A stretch of 64,000 nt of DNA from Pseudoalteromonas sp. CO133X (lineage in GTDB: Bacteria > Pseudomonadota > Gammaproteobacteria > Enterobacterales > Alteromonadaceae), in NCBI GenBank assembly GCA_004208945.1, contig SGPE01000022.1, positions 121,115 through 185,114 on the forward strand, written 5' to 3'. How positions within the stretch are numbered: position 1 is the stretch's first letter; the number at the start of each line of letters is the position of its first letter. Position numbers and translations under genes: made by a program. Below, one piece after another: positions 15,720-24,432 of this stretch. The notes under the pieces are model-generated. The model saw nothing but the letters and a program-made list of their open reading frames with translations. It was not told where the DNA came from and ran no database searches.

Positions 15720-18011
15720 TTAGAAACGGTAACCAACAGTGAAGGCTACAGTGCGAGGGTCGCCGTAGTAACCAATTAGCGTATTATCACCACCTAAACC
15801 TGGGGTGTATTTGCTGGTATCTGTTGGGTCTGTTGGATCAGGTGCCACGAACTGGTAACCACCAATCATGTACTCTTCATCCGTTAAGTTTTTACCGTAA
15901 AGACCCGCAGTCCAGTGACCATCTGTGCTGTACCAAGTAATACCCATGTTAAAGATACCGTAAGCATCTTGCGTTAATAGACTATCTTCTTCGAATAGCG
16001 CATAGTCGCCTCTGTGGTAATAGTTACCATTAATAACAAAGTCGCCCATTTCTGTGTACATACGGTACGTTGCACCCAGATTAAAGGTTAAATCAGGTGT
16101 GTTTGATACTGTAAAACGGTCTGATTTATCGAATTGCTCACCTGTTACAGGGTCAAAATCAATCACGTTATCGAAGTTACTGTCAATATAACCTATTGAT
16201 GTATCAAAGCTGAGCGATTCAGATGCTACATAGTTAAGCTCAAGCTCAATACCATCAGATGTTGACTCACCAATGTTACCTAAGCGTTGGTTTAGATCTG
16301 CATCTGTTTCACCTGGTAACACAGAAATATATTGACGATCTTTATGGTCGAGTGAGAATAAGGTGACGTTTGCACGTAAGTTATTGTTCCACTCACTCTT
16401 CATGCCGATTTCGAATGAATCAACAATTTCTGGTTTTGCAGCGGGCTCTGCTGTGCTTGCCCGAGGGTTGAACGTACCTGACTTAAAGCCTTGCGCGTAA
16501 CTTGCAAAGAACATGATGTCGTTTGAATACTGGTATTCAACACCTGCACGCGGTGTGAAGCGTGACCATTCTTCCTCATCATCGAGTACCGTCGGTACAA
16601 GTTGGCCTTCTGGGCGAGTGTAACCTGGGATCCAATCTGATTCTGGATAAACAGTATCAAAAATTAAACCGTTATAAACATTCGCCTCTTTTTTGTCTTT
16701 GGTGTAACGCGCGCCCAATGTCATTGACCATTGTTCGTTAAAGTCATAACTACCTTGGATGTAAGCCGCCTTACTTGTTGAGTTACTACAGCCACCGGTT
16801 TCACGGGTTAAGCTTGGGCCACCTAATGCCTGACCTAATACTTTCAAGATAGCTTGGAATTGACCACATGATTCACCGTCATAGTAATAAAGACCCGAAA
16901 CCAGTTTATAGTTATCGCCTTGATGGTTTAGCTGTAATTCATGAGTGGTTTGCTCATCATCGTAAATTGCAGGAACATCGAAAATTTGAATTGAAGTATT
17001 ATCAAAGTCGATGTTGGTTGGTGAGTAGCTCTCACGGCTTGAACCGACATATTTAATGCTGGTGTAGTCAGTTATATCCCAACGAGCAGTCAGGCTGTAG
17101 CCTTCAAGTTCAACTTTGTTCCATGTTGGTAAGCTCGTGTATGAGTCATACACGCTGTCTGGAACTGGCGCATCGGTTAGTAGGCTTGGTAGTAAACGGT
17201 AGCCACCTTTTGCGTTTGATTTGTCTTCTGTTTTATCCCACGCTAAGCGAAAGAATAAGTCATCAGTCGGTGTATATTCGAGTGTTACACGTGCTGCGGT
17301 CACGTCTTTGTTGTAGTTTTCGCGGTCTTGGTTATCAAGAGCCGATGTTAAAAACTCACCAAAGCCATCACGGTTAAGCGTTGCAAACCCAAAGCCTACG
17401 TAAAGTTTTTCGTCAACAATCGGTAATTGGCCGGTAATCTTTAAATCTTTCTGGTTATAGCTGCCCACAGTCCCCTGTACATTTAACGTGGCATCACCGC
17501 TCATTTCTTTGGTGACGTATTTAATTGCACCACCAATGGTGTTTTTACCGTAAAGCGTTCCTTGTGGGCCGCGTAATACTTCGATTTGTTGCACATCAAG
17601 TAGGTCAAGCACGGCACCTTGTGGACGAGCAAGGTAGACATCATCAATATAAATACCTACGCCTGGCTCATAACCCCAAAGAGGATCTTGCTGACCTACA
17701 CCACGAATAAACGCAGTAATGGTAGAGTTAGTACCACGACTGGCTTGCAAGGTGGTATTGGGTGAAAACTGCTGAACTTCGGTCATGACGACGATGCCGT
17801 TTTCTGCCAGTTCTTCAGCACCAATTGAAGTGACAGCAACAGGCACTTCTTGCAGATTTTCAACGGTTTTACGTGCTGTTACCTGAATACGTTCAAGTTC
17901 ACCTTTTTTTGCTGCAGGTTCGGCTTGTTCTGCCGCTTGAGCACTGACACCTGCCAAAGCAAGTGATACAGCCAGAGTAAGTGGCGCGACTTTTGGGTTA
18001 AGCTTTATCAT
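15720..18011 (-). CDS. TonB-dependent outer-membrane receptor
   Basis: A 763-residue receptor. Signal peptide ending ...SAQA (about residues 1-27), a TonB-box-like stretch ERIQVTARK, plug domain with IRGVGQQDPLWGYEPGVGIYIDDVYLARPQG and the VLRGPQGTLYGKNTIGG motif, and a C-terminal barrel ending in the aromatic signature VGYRF. The start at MIKLNPK is supported by AAGGAA upstream. It belongs to the large receptor group common in marine Alteromonadales that imports carbohydrates, aromatics and other nutrients as well as siderophores. Divergent from the GntP operon, so a substrate linked to that pathway is an inference. Confidence 0.92.
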   Translation of the reverse strand: MIKLNPKVAPLTLAVSLALAGVSAQAAEQAEPAAKKGELERIQVTARKTVENLQEVPVAVTSIGAEELAENGIVVMTEVQQFSPNTTLQASRGTNSTITAFIRGVGQQDPLWGYEPGVGIYIDDVYLARPQGAVLDLLDVQQIEVLRGPQGTLYGKNTIGGAIKYVTKEMSGDATLNVQGTVGSYNQKDLKITGQLPIVDEKLYVGFGFATLNRDGFGEFLTSALDNQDRENYNKDVTAARVTLEYTPTDDLFFRLAWDKTEDKSNAKGGYRLLPSLLTDAPVPDSVYDSYTSLPTWNKVELEGYSLTARWDITDYTSIKYVGSSRESYSPTNIDFDNTSIQIFDVPAIYDDEQTTHELQLNHQGDNYKLVSGLYYYDGESCGQFQAILKVLGQALGGPSLTRETGGCSNSTSKAAYIQGSYDFNEQWSMTLGARYTKDKKEANVYNGLIFDTVYPESDWIPGYTRPEGQLVPTVLDDEEEWSRFTPRAGVEYQYSNDIMFFASYAQGFKSGTFNPRASTAEPAAKPEIVDSFEIGMKSEWNNNLRANVTLFSLDHKDRQYISVLPGETDADLNQRLGNIGESTSDGIELELNYVASESLSFDTSIGYIDSNFDNVIDFDPVTGEQFDKSDRFTVSNTPDLTFNLGATYRMYTEMGDFVINGNYYHRGDYALFEEDSLLTQDAYGIFNMGITWYSTDGHWTAGLYGKNLTDEEYMIGGYQFVAPDPTDPTDTSKYTPGLGGDNTLIGYYGDPRTVAFTVGYRF

Positions 18012-18135
18012 GTTGTATTCCTTGTTATTGTTGTCATTAGTCTTATGGCCACTCACATCGATGTTGCCGAAGACTGAATAAGATTTGCCCGTGTCACCTG
18101 TCAGTTAATGTAGAAGATAGTTGCAAAAATTGAAT

Positions 18136-18220
18136 TAGTACCATAGTGCTATACCCACCACAGCCCTTTATTTATCAAGCAATTAAGCTATTTTTAAAGC
18201 AGATAGTACCTTAGTGTTAT
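18136..18220. promoter_or_regulatory. two 17-bp dyad sites between the TonB receptor and GntP operon
   Basis: TAGTACCATAGTGCTAT (18136-18152) and TAGTACCTTAGTGTTAT (18204-18220) are 15 of 17 identical, 68 bases apart, and each is an imperfect inverted repeat (TAGTACC with its complement near the other end). They look like dimer sites of one regulator controlling both divergent promoters. The adjacent LuxR-type regulator is the simplest candidate. Confidence 0.6.
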
Positions 18221-18306
18221 GTATTTTTAGAACGCTTAAGGTAAGACTAAAAGCATTATTCCGATGTCACCTCATCTGTGTAATAACAATAATTATAGGA
18301 ATGTCT

Positions 18307-19608
18307 ATGCTGAGCATGATAGGACTGTTAGGCGGTTTAATACTGCTGATCATTTTAACGCTGCGTGGGGTAAATTTATTTATCGCTGCGCCAATCTGTG
18401 CACTGTTAGTTGCACTTAGTAGTGGCATGGCCATTTTCCCTGTATCGGCAGATACAAACTTTATTAACGCCTATATGGATGGCTTTGCAGGCTTCTTAAG
18501 TGCGTGGTTCTTTATGTTCTTACTGGGTTCGCTATTCGGTAAGTTTATGGAAGACACCGGTGCTGCAGACAGTGTTGCAAGCTACATTGTGGGTAAATTA
18601 GGTATGAAGCACGCCGTTCTTGCGGTTGTGATTGCCTGTGCTGTTTTAACCTATGGTGGCGTGAGCGTCTTTATCGTTGCGTTTTCTGTTTACCCAATGG
18701 CATTAAGTCTATTCAAAGATGCAAACTTACCGCGCCGTTTTATTCCAGCAACGCTAGCATTTGGTTCGGTGACCTTTACCATGACCTCAGCTGGCTCGCC
18801 AGAAATTCAAAACTGGATCCCGGTTAAGCACCTTGGTACGTCACCCTATGCAGCGTGGGAAGTGAGCTTAGTGGTCGCTATTTTCATGGCGACAGCAGGT
18901 TACTTTTGGTTGAACAAGATGATCAAAAAAGCCGTTGCTAATGGCGAAACCTTTGAAGCGCGTGATGATGATCCTGTCATTATTGAGCGTCGTCGTCCGC
19001 ATCCAATCACAGGCGTGATCCCGCTAATCGTGGTGCTACTCTTATCATTTACGTTACATGATGTACTGCAGCAAACAGCGCTGATTGTCGCTTTACTTGG
19101 TGGTGTATTGAGTATTGTGATTATCAACTTTAAGCATTTTCACGATATGGGTAATGCTATTAATGTGGGTACAACCGGTGCTTTAGTGGCAATCGGTAAT
19201 ACCGCTGCCGTGGTTGGTTTTGGCGCTGTGGCGAAAGTGTCACCAGCATTTACTGCCGCTGTCGATGTGATGACCCATATGCCGGGGAATGAACTGGTTG
19301 GTGCTGCGGTTGCGGTTAGTGTGATTGCCGGCTTAACAGGCTCTGCTTCTGGCGGGCAAGCCATTGCATTACCGCTTGTCGCACCGGGTTATTTAGACAT
19401 GGGTGTAAACCCTGAACAACTACACCGTGTGGTGGCGATTAGTTCTGGAGCACTCGATACCTTGCCACATAATGGCTATGTGGTTACAACGATACGCGCT
19501 ATCTGTAAAGAAACGCATCAACGAGCGTATTGGTCAATGGCAGCGCTGACTGCGGTCATTCCGCTTATCGGTGTCGCATTGGCACTCGGACTCTTTATTT
19601 TCTTTTAA
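18307..19608 (+). CDS. GntP-family permease, probable hydroxybutyrate/hydroxyacid transporter
   Basis: A protein of about 433 residues with 12 or more hydrophobic segments and typical GntP features (GALVAIGNTAAVVGFGAV and GSASGGQAIALPLVAP in the second half). Members carry gluconate and other hydroxyacids; homologues beside bdhA and the CoA-transferase genes import 3-hydroxybutyrate. I prefer the ATG at 18307 because TAGGA lies six bases upstream; the ATG at 18301 is too close to it. First gene of a five-gene operon with short gaps. Confidence 0.87.
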   Translation: MLSMIGLLGGLILLIILTLRGVNLFIAAPICALLVALSSGMAIFPVSADTNFINAYMDGFAGFLSAWFFMFLLGSLFGKFMEDTGAADSVASYIVGKLGMKHAVLAVVIACAVLTYGGVSVFIVAFSVYPMALSLFKDANLPRRFIPATLAFGSVTFTMTSAGSPEIQNWIPVKHLGTSPYAAWEVSLVVAIFMATAGYFWLNKMIKKAVANGETFEARDDDPVIIERRRPHPITGVIPLIVVLLLSFTLHDVLQQTALIVALLGGVLSIVIINFKHFHDMGNAINVGTTGALVAIGNTAAVVGFGAVAKVSPAFTAAVDVMTHMPGNELVGAAVAVSVIAGLTGSASGGQAIALPLVAPGYLDMGVNPEQLHRVVAISSGALDTLPHNGYVVTTIRAICKETHQRAYWSMAALTAVIPLIGVALALGLFIFF

Positions 19609-19617
19609 GGAACAGCA

Positions 19618-20805
19618 ATGAAAACCAAATTAATAATTTTGCTATGGCTGGTTGTATTTAGTAGCACCGCGTTTGGCGCTGCAAACAAAGCCGACACCAT
19701 GCTGGTGGAAAAACAGCATTTTACAACAAAAGATTTTACCACTGTGTCTGGTGTGACCTTAGAGCAAGTGGACATTGGCTGGGAAAGTTACGGAAAACTA
19801 AACGCCAATAAAGATAACGTGATTTTAATCACTCATTACTTCTCTGGTACGTCTCATGCCGCAGGTAAATATAAAGCGGATGACGCCCTACCGGGTTATT
19901 GGGATGCGATTATCGGCCCAGGTAAAGCTATCGATACGAATAAATATTATGTGATTAGCTCAGATACCTTAGTGAATGCCAACTGGCATGATGAAAATGT
20001 AATCACCACAGGTCCTGCGTCAACTAATCCAAAAACAGGCAAACCTTACGGTTTAGATTTTCCTGTGGTCACGATTACTGACTTTGTTAATGTGCAAAAG
20101 CGTTTACTCGACAGCCTAGGTATCACTAAATTACATGCTGTGATGGGCGCATCAATGGGGTCGTTTCAAGCACTTGAGTGGGCAACACGTTATCCAGATA
20201 AAGTAGAGCGTTTAATTCATGTGATTGGCGCTGCAACGATGGATGCATGGACAGTCGCTGCACTTGAAAAATGGGCGTTACCAATTCGTTTAGATAAAAA
20301 CTGGCAGCAAGGTAATTACTACGGCAAAGAGCGCCCGCTAGATGGCTTAGCGGCAACCATGCTTAATATTACGCAAGATGCGATGCATCCCATTATTTAT
20401 AACGCGAGCTTCCCTGACTTTAACGTATTAGATGAAGGCGCATTAAAAGATATTCGTACCTTGCCTAAGTTAAACCAAGTATTAGCTGAGCGGGCAATGG
20501 CACGAGCGAAAACGCAAGATGCCAACCATGTACTTTATTTGGTCCGGGCATCACAACTATTTACCGCTGGCATGCAAAGTGATTTAACAACGGCACTTAA
20601 AAATGTCTCTGCCAAAACATTATTGCTACCCGCAACGAACGACTTACTGCTTCGCCCTGAAAACATGCGTACAGTGTTTGACACCATGAAAGCGGCAGGT
20701 AAAGACGTTGAGATTTCAGAAATTGAAGGGGGCTGGGGACACCTTGATGGCATCTTCTCAATAGCCCCTAAAGCGCAGCTTATCAGTGAGTTTTTAGAGG
20801 AGTAG
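19618..20805 (+). CDS. exported MetX-like alpha/beta hydrolase
   Basis: A 395-residue protein with a clear N-terminal signal peptide (about 1-20, ending FGA) and an alpha/beta fold resembling homoserine O-acetyltransferase: nucleophile elbow GASMGSFQALEW (Ser near residue 180), LPATNDLLLRPENM and a C-terminal GGWGHLDG that supplies the His. True MetX enzymes are cytoplasmic and use acetyl-CoA, so an exported version is unlikely to make methionine precursors. Inference: an esterase releasing hydroxyacid monomers from esters or oligomers for the GntP permease encoded just upstream (9-base gap). Confidence 0.85.
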   Translation: MKTKLIILLWLVVFSSTAFGAANKADTMLVEKQHFTTKDFTTVSGVTLEQVDIGWESYGKLNANKDNVILITHYFSGTSHAAGKYKADDALPGYWDAIIGPGKAIDTNKYYVISSDTLVNANWHDENVITTGPASTNPKTGKPYGLDFPVVTITDFVNVQKRLLDSLGITKLHAVMGASMGSFQALEWATRYPDKVERLIHVIGAATMDAWTVAALEKWALPIRLDKNWQQGNYYGKERPLDGLAATMLNITQDAMHPIIYNASFPDFNVLDEGALKDIRTLPKLNQVLAERAMARAKTQDANHVLYLVRASQLFTAGMQSDLTTALKNVSAKTLLLPATNDLLLRPENMRTVFDTMKAAGKDVEISEIEGGWGHLDGIFSIAPKAQLISEFLEE

Positions 20806-20809
20806 CCCG

Positions 20810-21571
20810 ATGAGCAGAACGGTTTTAATTACCGGTGCAGCCAGTGGTATTGGATTATATGTTGCACAGCAACTGGCGATGCAAGGTCACACTATTATTG
20901 TTACTGATTTAAATCAGCAAGCAGCACAACAAGCGGCGGCAGGCATTGTTGAGCAAGGTGGCAGCGCCGAAGGGTATGCACTTAATGTGGCTGATAGTGA
21001 TGCAATAGAGCAGTTTTTCACTGAGCTTAATCAGCCAATTGATGTACTTATTAATAATGCGGGTATTCAGCACGTTGCAAAGCTTGAAGATTTTCCGGCA
21101 GATAAATGGCAGTTCTTGCAACAAGTTATGCTCGTTGGCCCTGCGATGATGACCAAGGCCGTACTCCCTCGCATGCGTGAGCAAGATTTTGGTCGCATCA
21201 TTAATATTGGCTCAATTCATGCCATGGTGGCATCTAAATATAAGTCGGCTTATGTCGCTGCCAAACATGGCTTAATCGGCTTTGCTAAAACCATGGCACT
21301 TGAAACTAATGATGCCAATATCACCATTAATACCGTGTGCCCTGCGTATGTAAAAACGCCGCTTGTGGAGCAACAAATTGCTTCGCAAGCTAAAGAGCAT
21401 GACATTTCTGAGCAACAAGTGATCGACACGATTATGCTAGCACCGATGCCGAAAAAAGCATTTATTGGCTTAGATGAGATCCTGCATACCATTAGCTTTT
21501 TAATGGCCGATGCAGCACGCAATATTACCGCCCAAGCAATCGCCATTGATGGCGGTTGGACTGCACAATAG
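20810..21571 (+). CDS. bdhA: 3-hydroxybutyrate dehydrogenase
   Basis: A 253-residue short-chain dehydrogenase oxidising (R)-3-hydroxybutyrate to acetoacetate with NAD+. Cofactor motif TGAASGIG at 8-15, NNAG near 83, catalytic Ser in INIGSIH and YKSAYVAAKHG (Tyr/Lys). The region ADKWQFLQQVMLVGPAMMTKAVLP resembles characterised 3-hydroxybutyrate dehydrogenases. It lies between the exported hydrolase (4-base gap) and the CoA-transferase genes, which would take the acetoacetate onward. Confidence 0.88.
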   Translation: MSRTVLITGAASGIGLYVAQQLAMQGHTIIVTDLNQQAAQQAAAGIVEQGGSAEGYALNVADSDAIEQFFTELNQPIDVLINNAGIQHVAKLEDFPADKWQFLQQVMLVGPAMMTKAVLPRMREQDFGRIINIGSIHAMVASKYKSAYVAAKHGLIGFAKTMALETNDANITINTVCPAYVKTPLVEQQIASQAKEHDISEQQVIDTIMLAPMPKKAFIGLDEILHTISFLMADAARNITAQAIAIDGGWTAQ

Positions 21572-21580
21572 GAGGAGCCA

Positions 21581-22288
21581 ATGGCAGGGTTTGATAAAGT
21601 AGTTACAAGTTACAGCGAAGCAATGGCTGGCCTTGAAGATGGCATGACTGTGATAGCCGGTGGTTTTGGTTTATGCGGTATTCCTGAAGGCTTGATTGCG
21701 CAAATTAAACGTCAAGGCACCCGTGGCTTAACGGTGGTATCGAATAACTGTGGTGTTGATGGTTTTGGTTTAGGCGTGCTGCTTGAAGACAAACAAATTA
21801 GCAAGATGGTTGCCTCTTACGTTGGTGAAAACGCGCTATTTGAGCAGCAACTATTAAATGGTGAACTGGAAGTTGAGCTCACACCGCAAGGCACTCTCGC
21901 TGAAAAAATGCGAGCTGGCGGTGCGGGCATTCCTGCATTTTATACCGCTACTGGTGTCGGTACCCCAGTAGCTGACGGTAAAGAAACACGCAATATTAAT
22001 GGCCGTGACTATTTATTGGAGCCAAGTATTACTGGCGACTTTGCGATTGTTAAAGCGTGGAAAGCTGATCGTTACGGTAACTGTATTTATCGTCATACGG
22101 CGATGAACTTTAACCCGATGGCAGCAACCGCAGGCAAAATTACGGTTCTTGAAGTTGAAGAAATTGTTGAGCCAGGGGAGCTAGAACCAAGCCAAATTCA
22201 CACGCCGGGTATCTATATTGACCGGGTAATTAAAGGTGAATTTGAAAAACGCATCGAGAAAGTTACCACTAAGCAAGAAAATCAATAA
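21581..22288 (+). CDS. scoA: 3-oxoacid CoA-transferase subunit A
   Basis: A 235-residue alpha subunit of succinyl-CoA:acetoacetate CoA-transferase, which activates acetoacetate to acetoacetyl-CoA. Seen: the [13 protein letters not shown] CoA-binding motif (residues 26-38), [12 protein letters not shown] and [16 protein letters not shown]. An AGGAG ribosome site lies at 21571-21575, overlapping the preceding stop, and the beta subunit gene follows after 11 bases. With bdhA it forms the standard route from 3-hydroxybutyrate to acetyl-CoA; a thiolase must be elsewhere. Confidence 0.93.
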   Translation: MAGFDKVVTSYSEAMAGLEDGMTVIAGGFGLCGIPEGLIAQIKRQGTRGLTVVSNNCGVDGFGLGVLLEDKQISKMVASYVGENALFEQQLLNGELEVELTPQGTLAEKMRAGGAGIPAFYTATGVGTPVADGKETRNINGRDYLLEPSITGDFAIVKAWKADRYGNCIYRHTAMNFNPMAATAGKITVLEVEEIVEPGELEPSQIHTPGIYIDRVIKGEFEKRIEKVTTKQENQ

Positions 22289-22299
22289 GGAGCACGCTG

Positions 22300-22959
22300 A
22301 TGGCATTATCACGAGAACAAATCGCTAAACGCGTGGCGATGGAACTACAGGATGGTTACTACGTTAACTTAGGTATAGGAATTCCAACCTTGGTCGCTAA
22401 TTATGTCCCTGATGGCATCGAAGTGATGCTGCAATCTGAAAATGGTTTACTCGGTATGGGGCCATACCCAAGTGCAGACCAAGTTGATGCCGATATGATC
22501 AACGCAGGTAAAGAAACGGTCACCGCTGCAACGGGGGCGGCTATTTTTAGCTCCGCAGAAAGCTTTGCCATGATCCGAGGTGGGCATGTTGATTTAACTG
22601 TGCTTGGTGCGTTTGAAGTGGACCAAAACGGCAACATTGCCAGTTGGATGATCCCGAAAAAGTTGGTTAAAGGGATGGGCGGTGCAATGGATTTAGTGGC
22701 CGGTGCTAAAAACATTATTTGTACTATGACCCATGCCAACAAGCATGGCGAGTCAAAACTGCTGACAGAATGTAGTTTACCGCTAACTGGGGTTGGTTGT
22801 ATCAATAAAGTGATCACCGATTTGGCATTGTTAGAAATTAAAGACGGTGCATTTTATTTATTAGAGCGTGCCCCAGGAGTCTCAGTCGATGAGATTATAG
22901 CCAAGACACAAGGTAAGCTTATTGTCTCTGAAGATGTACCTGAAATGACCTTTAGTTAG
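22300..22959 (+). CDS. scoB: 3-oxoacid CoA-transferase subunit B
   Basis: A 219-residue beta subunit. The catalytic glutamate lies in QSENGLLGMGP (about residues 46-56), which forms the enzyme-CoA thioester. VNLGIGIPTLVANY, GGHVDLTVLGAFEVD and a C-terminal VSEDVPEM are typical of the family. AAGGAG lies 8 bases before the ATG. Last gene of the hydroxybutyrate operon. Confidence 0.93.
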   Translation: MALSREQIAKRVAMELQDGYYVNLGIGIPTLVANYVPDGIEVMLQSENGLLGMGPYPSADQVDADMINAGKETVTAATGAAIFSSAESFAMIRGGHVDLTVLGAFEVDQNGNIASWMIPKKLVKGMGGAMDLVAGAKNIICTMTHANKHGESKLLTECSLPLTGVGCINKVITDLALLEIKDGAFYLLERAPGVSVDEIIAKTQGKLIVSEDVPEMTFS

Positions 22960-23008
22960 CAATTAAGCTCCTAATTTGACTGAATTTTATACTAAACCCT
23001 AGTAATGT

Positions 23009-23042
23009 GCTTTTTGTTCATGAATTTTATGAGCAAAAAGCC
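23009..23042. other. hairpin after the hydroxybutyrate operon
   Basis: GCTTTTTG-t-TCAT pairs with ATGA-g-CAAAAAGC around a short A/T loop. It is the only obvious structure 50 bases after the scoB stop. The stem is A/T-rich and not followed by a T-run, so termination is uncertain. Confidence 0.35.
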
Positions 23043-23080
23043 ATTTATTATCATCAATGCAACTTACCTCCTAAACATTT

Positions 23081-23097
23081 CGTTAATCTATCGTTAA
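23081..23097. promoter_or_regulatory. CGTTAA direct repeats upstream of the porin-tct operon
   Basis: CGTTAA at 23081-23086 and again at 23092-23097, 11 bases start to start (one helical turn). Direct A/T-rich repeats of this spacing are plausible sites for the CitB/DcuR-type regulator encoded at the end of the operon. No independent support. Confidence 0.3.
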
Positions 23098-23178
23098 CAC
23101 TAAGCTCCAAACCAGATCGCCATTTGCAGTCGGCCGATCAACGACAACAAATAATTATAATCTGGTGTGGAGTAATTC

Positions 23179-24420
23179 ATGAAAGCAAGTAACACACAGC
23201 TCGCTTTAGCCGTTGCAGCGGCGTTAGCAAGTACATCAGCATTCGCACAAAGCGACACTGAACAACTACAGCAACAACTCGATGCACTTCAAAAAGAAGT
23301 GGACTCATTAAAAACATCTAGCGGCTTTAACCTAGAATTTGGTGGTCGCGTACAGCTTGATTACAACTATTTTGACGGCGCTTACAATGCCGACAATGAT
23401 GGCGCTGGAGGCAGCGACTTCTTTCCTCGACGTATCCGTACTTATGTTGAAAGTGAACATGGTAACTGGGATCACAAACTATTACTCGAATTTGCAGAAG
23501 GCACGGCTGAAATTGTTTTAGCCCGTGTTCGTTATGCATTCGACAACGGCTTAAAAGTAAAAGCCGGTAAAATTCGTGAAGACATGTCGCTCAATGCACT
23601 AACCAGTTCTAAGCACATTAACACCATTGAGCGCAGCACCCTTACTAATACCTTCTCACCTTTCTTCCGTTGGGGTATTTCAGCTTATCAATACTTTAAG
23701 GACTCAGGCTTACGTTATGCCGTAGGTGTTTACAAAAATGATGCGTTTGGTGCATCAGGCCATGACGAAGACGACAAACTCACATTGGCTGTAACAGGTC
23801 GCTTAACGTGGTCAAGTGCGGCGCCTGGTGATGTGATTCATTTAGGTGCTTGGCACTCTTATCGCGATATGGGCGGTAATGATTTAAGCGCTCGTTTTGC
23901 CCGCGGTGAAGTGCGTGAAACCAATGTGCGCTTAGTGGATTACGCGGTAGGCGGTGAAACGGCAGCGCTAGATAGTATGTCGCAAACAGGCCTTGAATTT
24001 GCCTACCAAGCGAATGCATTCACGCTAGAGGCTGAATATGCCAGCCGTTACCTCGATACGGTGGATAGTAGCAATGTATTAGATGGTGAGCGCTTTGATG
24101 GTTTTCATGTTTCTGCCAGTTACTTCTTGGGTGGTCAGCAGCGCAATTACAAAGCGGGCTCTGCGTTATTTGTTCAGCCAAAAGGGATTAAAGATGCATG
24201 GGAGCTGGTGGCTCGTGTTTCACAAATGAATGCCAGCAGTAAAGACCAAGGCACAGACGTAACTACTTATACGTTAGGCACATCATATTACCTAAGCAGC
24301 GATATTAAGTTTATGGGCAACCTGATTTACAGCGATGTTGATGGTGCAGGCGCTTCTTCGCTGGTAGGTGATGAAGATTCAGGTATGGGCATCAGCGCTC
24401 GTATGCAGTACTTATTTTAG
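23179..24420 (+). CDS. outer-membrane porin, OprP/OprO-like
   Basis: A 413-residue porin with a signal peptide (about 1-23, ending AFA) and a short periplasmic coiled coil (QLQQQLDALQKEVDSLK, about 29-45). The rest is a beta-barrel of alternating-polarity strands beginning FGGRVQLDYNYFDG and ending in the aromatic signature MQYLF. The coiled coil followed by a GGR-type first strand is typical of phosphate-selective-type trimeric porins. Its gene is followed by tctC with the ribosome site overlapping its stop, so it probably admits tri- or dicarboxylates for the TctCBA importer. GGAG precedes the start. Confidence 0.87.
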   Translation: MKASNTQLALAVAAALASTSAFAQSDTEQLQQQLDALQKEVDSLKTSSGFNLEFGGRVQLDYNYFDGAYNADNDGAGGSDFFPRRIRTYVESEHGNWDHKLLLEFAEGTAEIVLARVRYAFDNGLKVKAGKIREDMSLNALTSSKHINTIERSTLTNTFSPFFRWGISAYQYFKDSGLRYAVGVYKNDAFGASGHDEDDKLTLAVTGRLTWSSAAPGDVIHLGAWHSYRDMGGNDLSARFARGEVRETNVRLVDYAVGGETAALDSMSQTGLEFAYQANAFTLEAEYASRYLDTVDSSNVLDGERFDGFHVSASYFLGGQQRNYKAGSALFVQPKGIKDAWELVARVSQMNASSKDQGTDVTTYTLGTSYYLSSDIKFMGNLIYSDVDGAGASSLVGDEDSGMGISARMQYLF

Positions 24421-24432
24421 GAGTTGTGCATT

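Noticed and set aside
19618-20805. Annotation as a true homoserine O-acetyltransferase (metX)
   Set aside because: The fold and nucleophile motif are MetX-like, but a clear signal peptide and the hydroxybutyrate operon context argue against a cytoplasmic acetyl-CoA-dependent methionine enzyme.
22401-22817. 138-codon open frame antisense to scoB
   Set aside because: It lies wholly within the well-supported scoB gene, its product has low-complexity Ser/Pro/Ala composition typical of antisense shadows, and no ribosome site is seen.
23007-23192. 61-codon open frame upstream of the porin
   Set aside because: It covers the intergenic hairpin and overlaps the porin start. No ribosome site and no sensible protein character.
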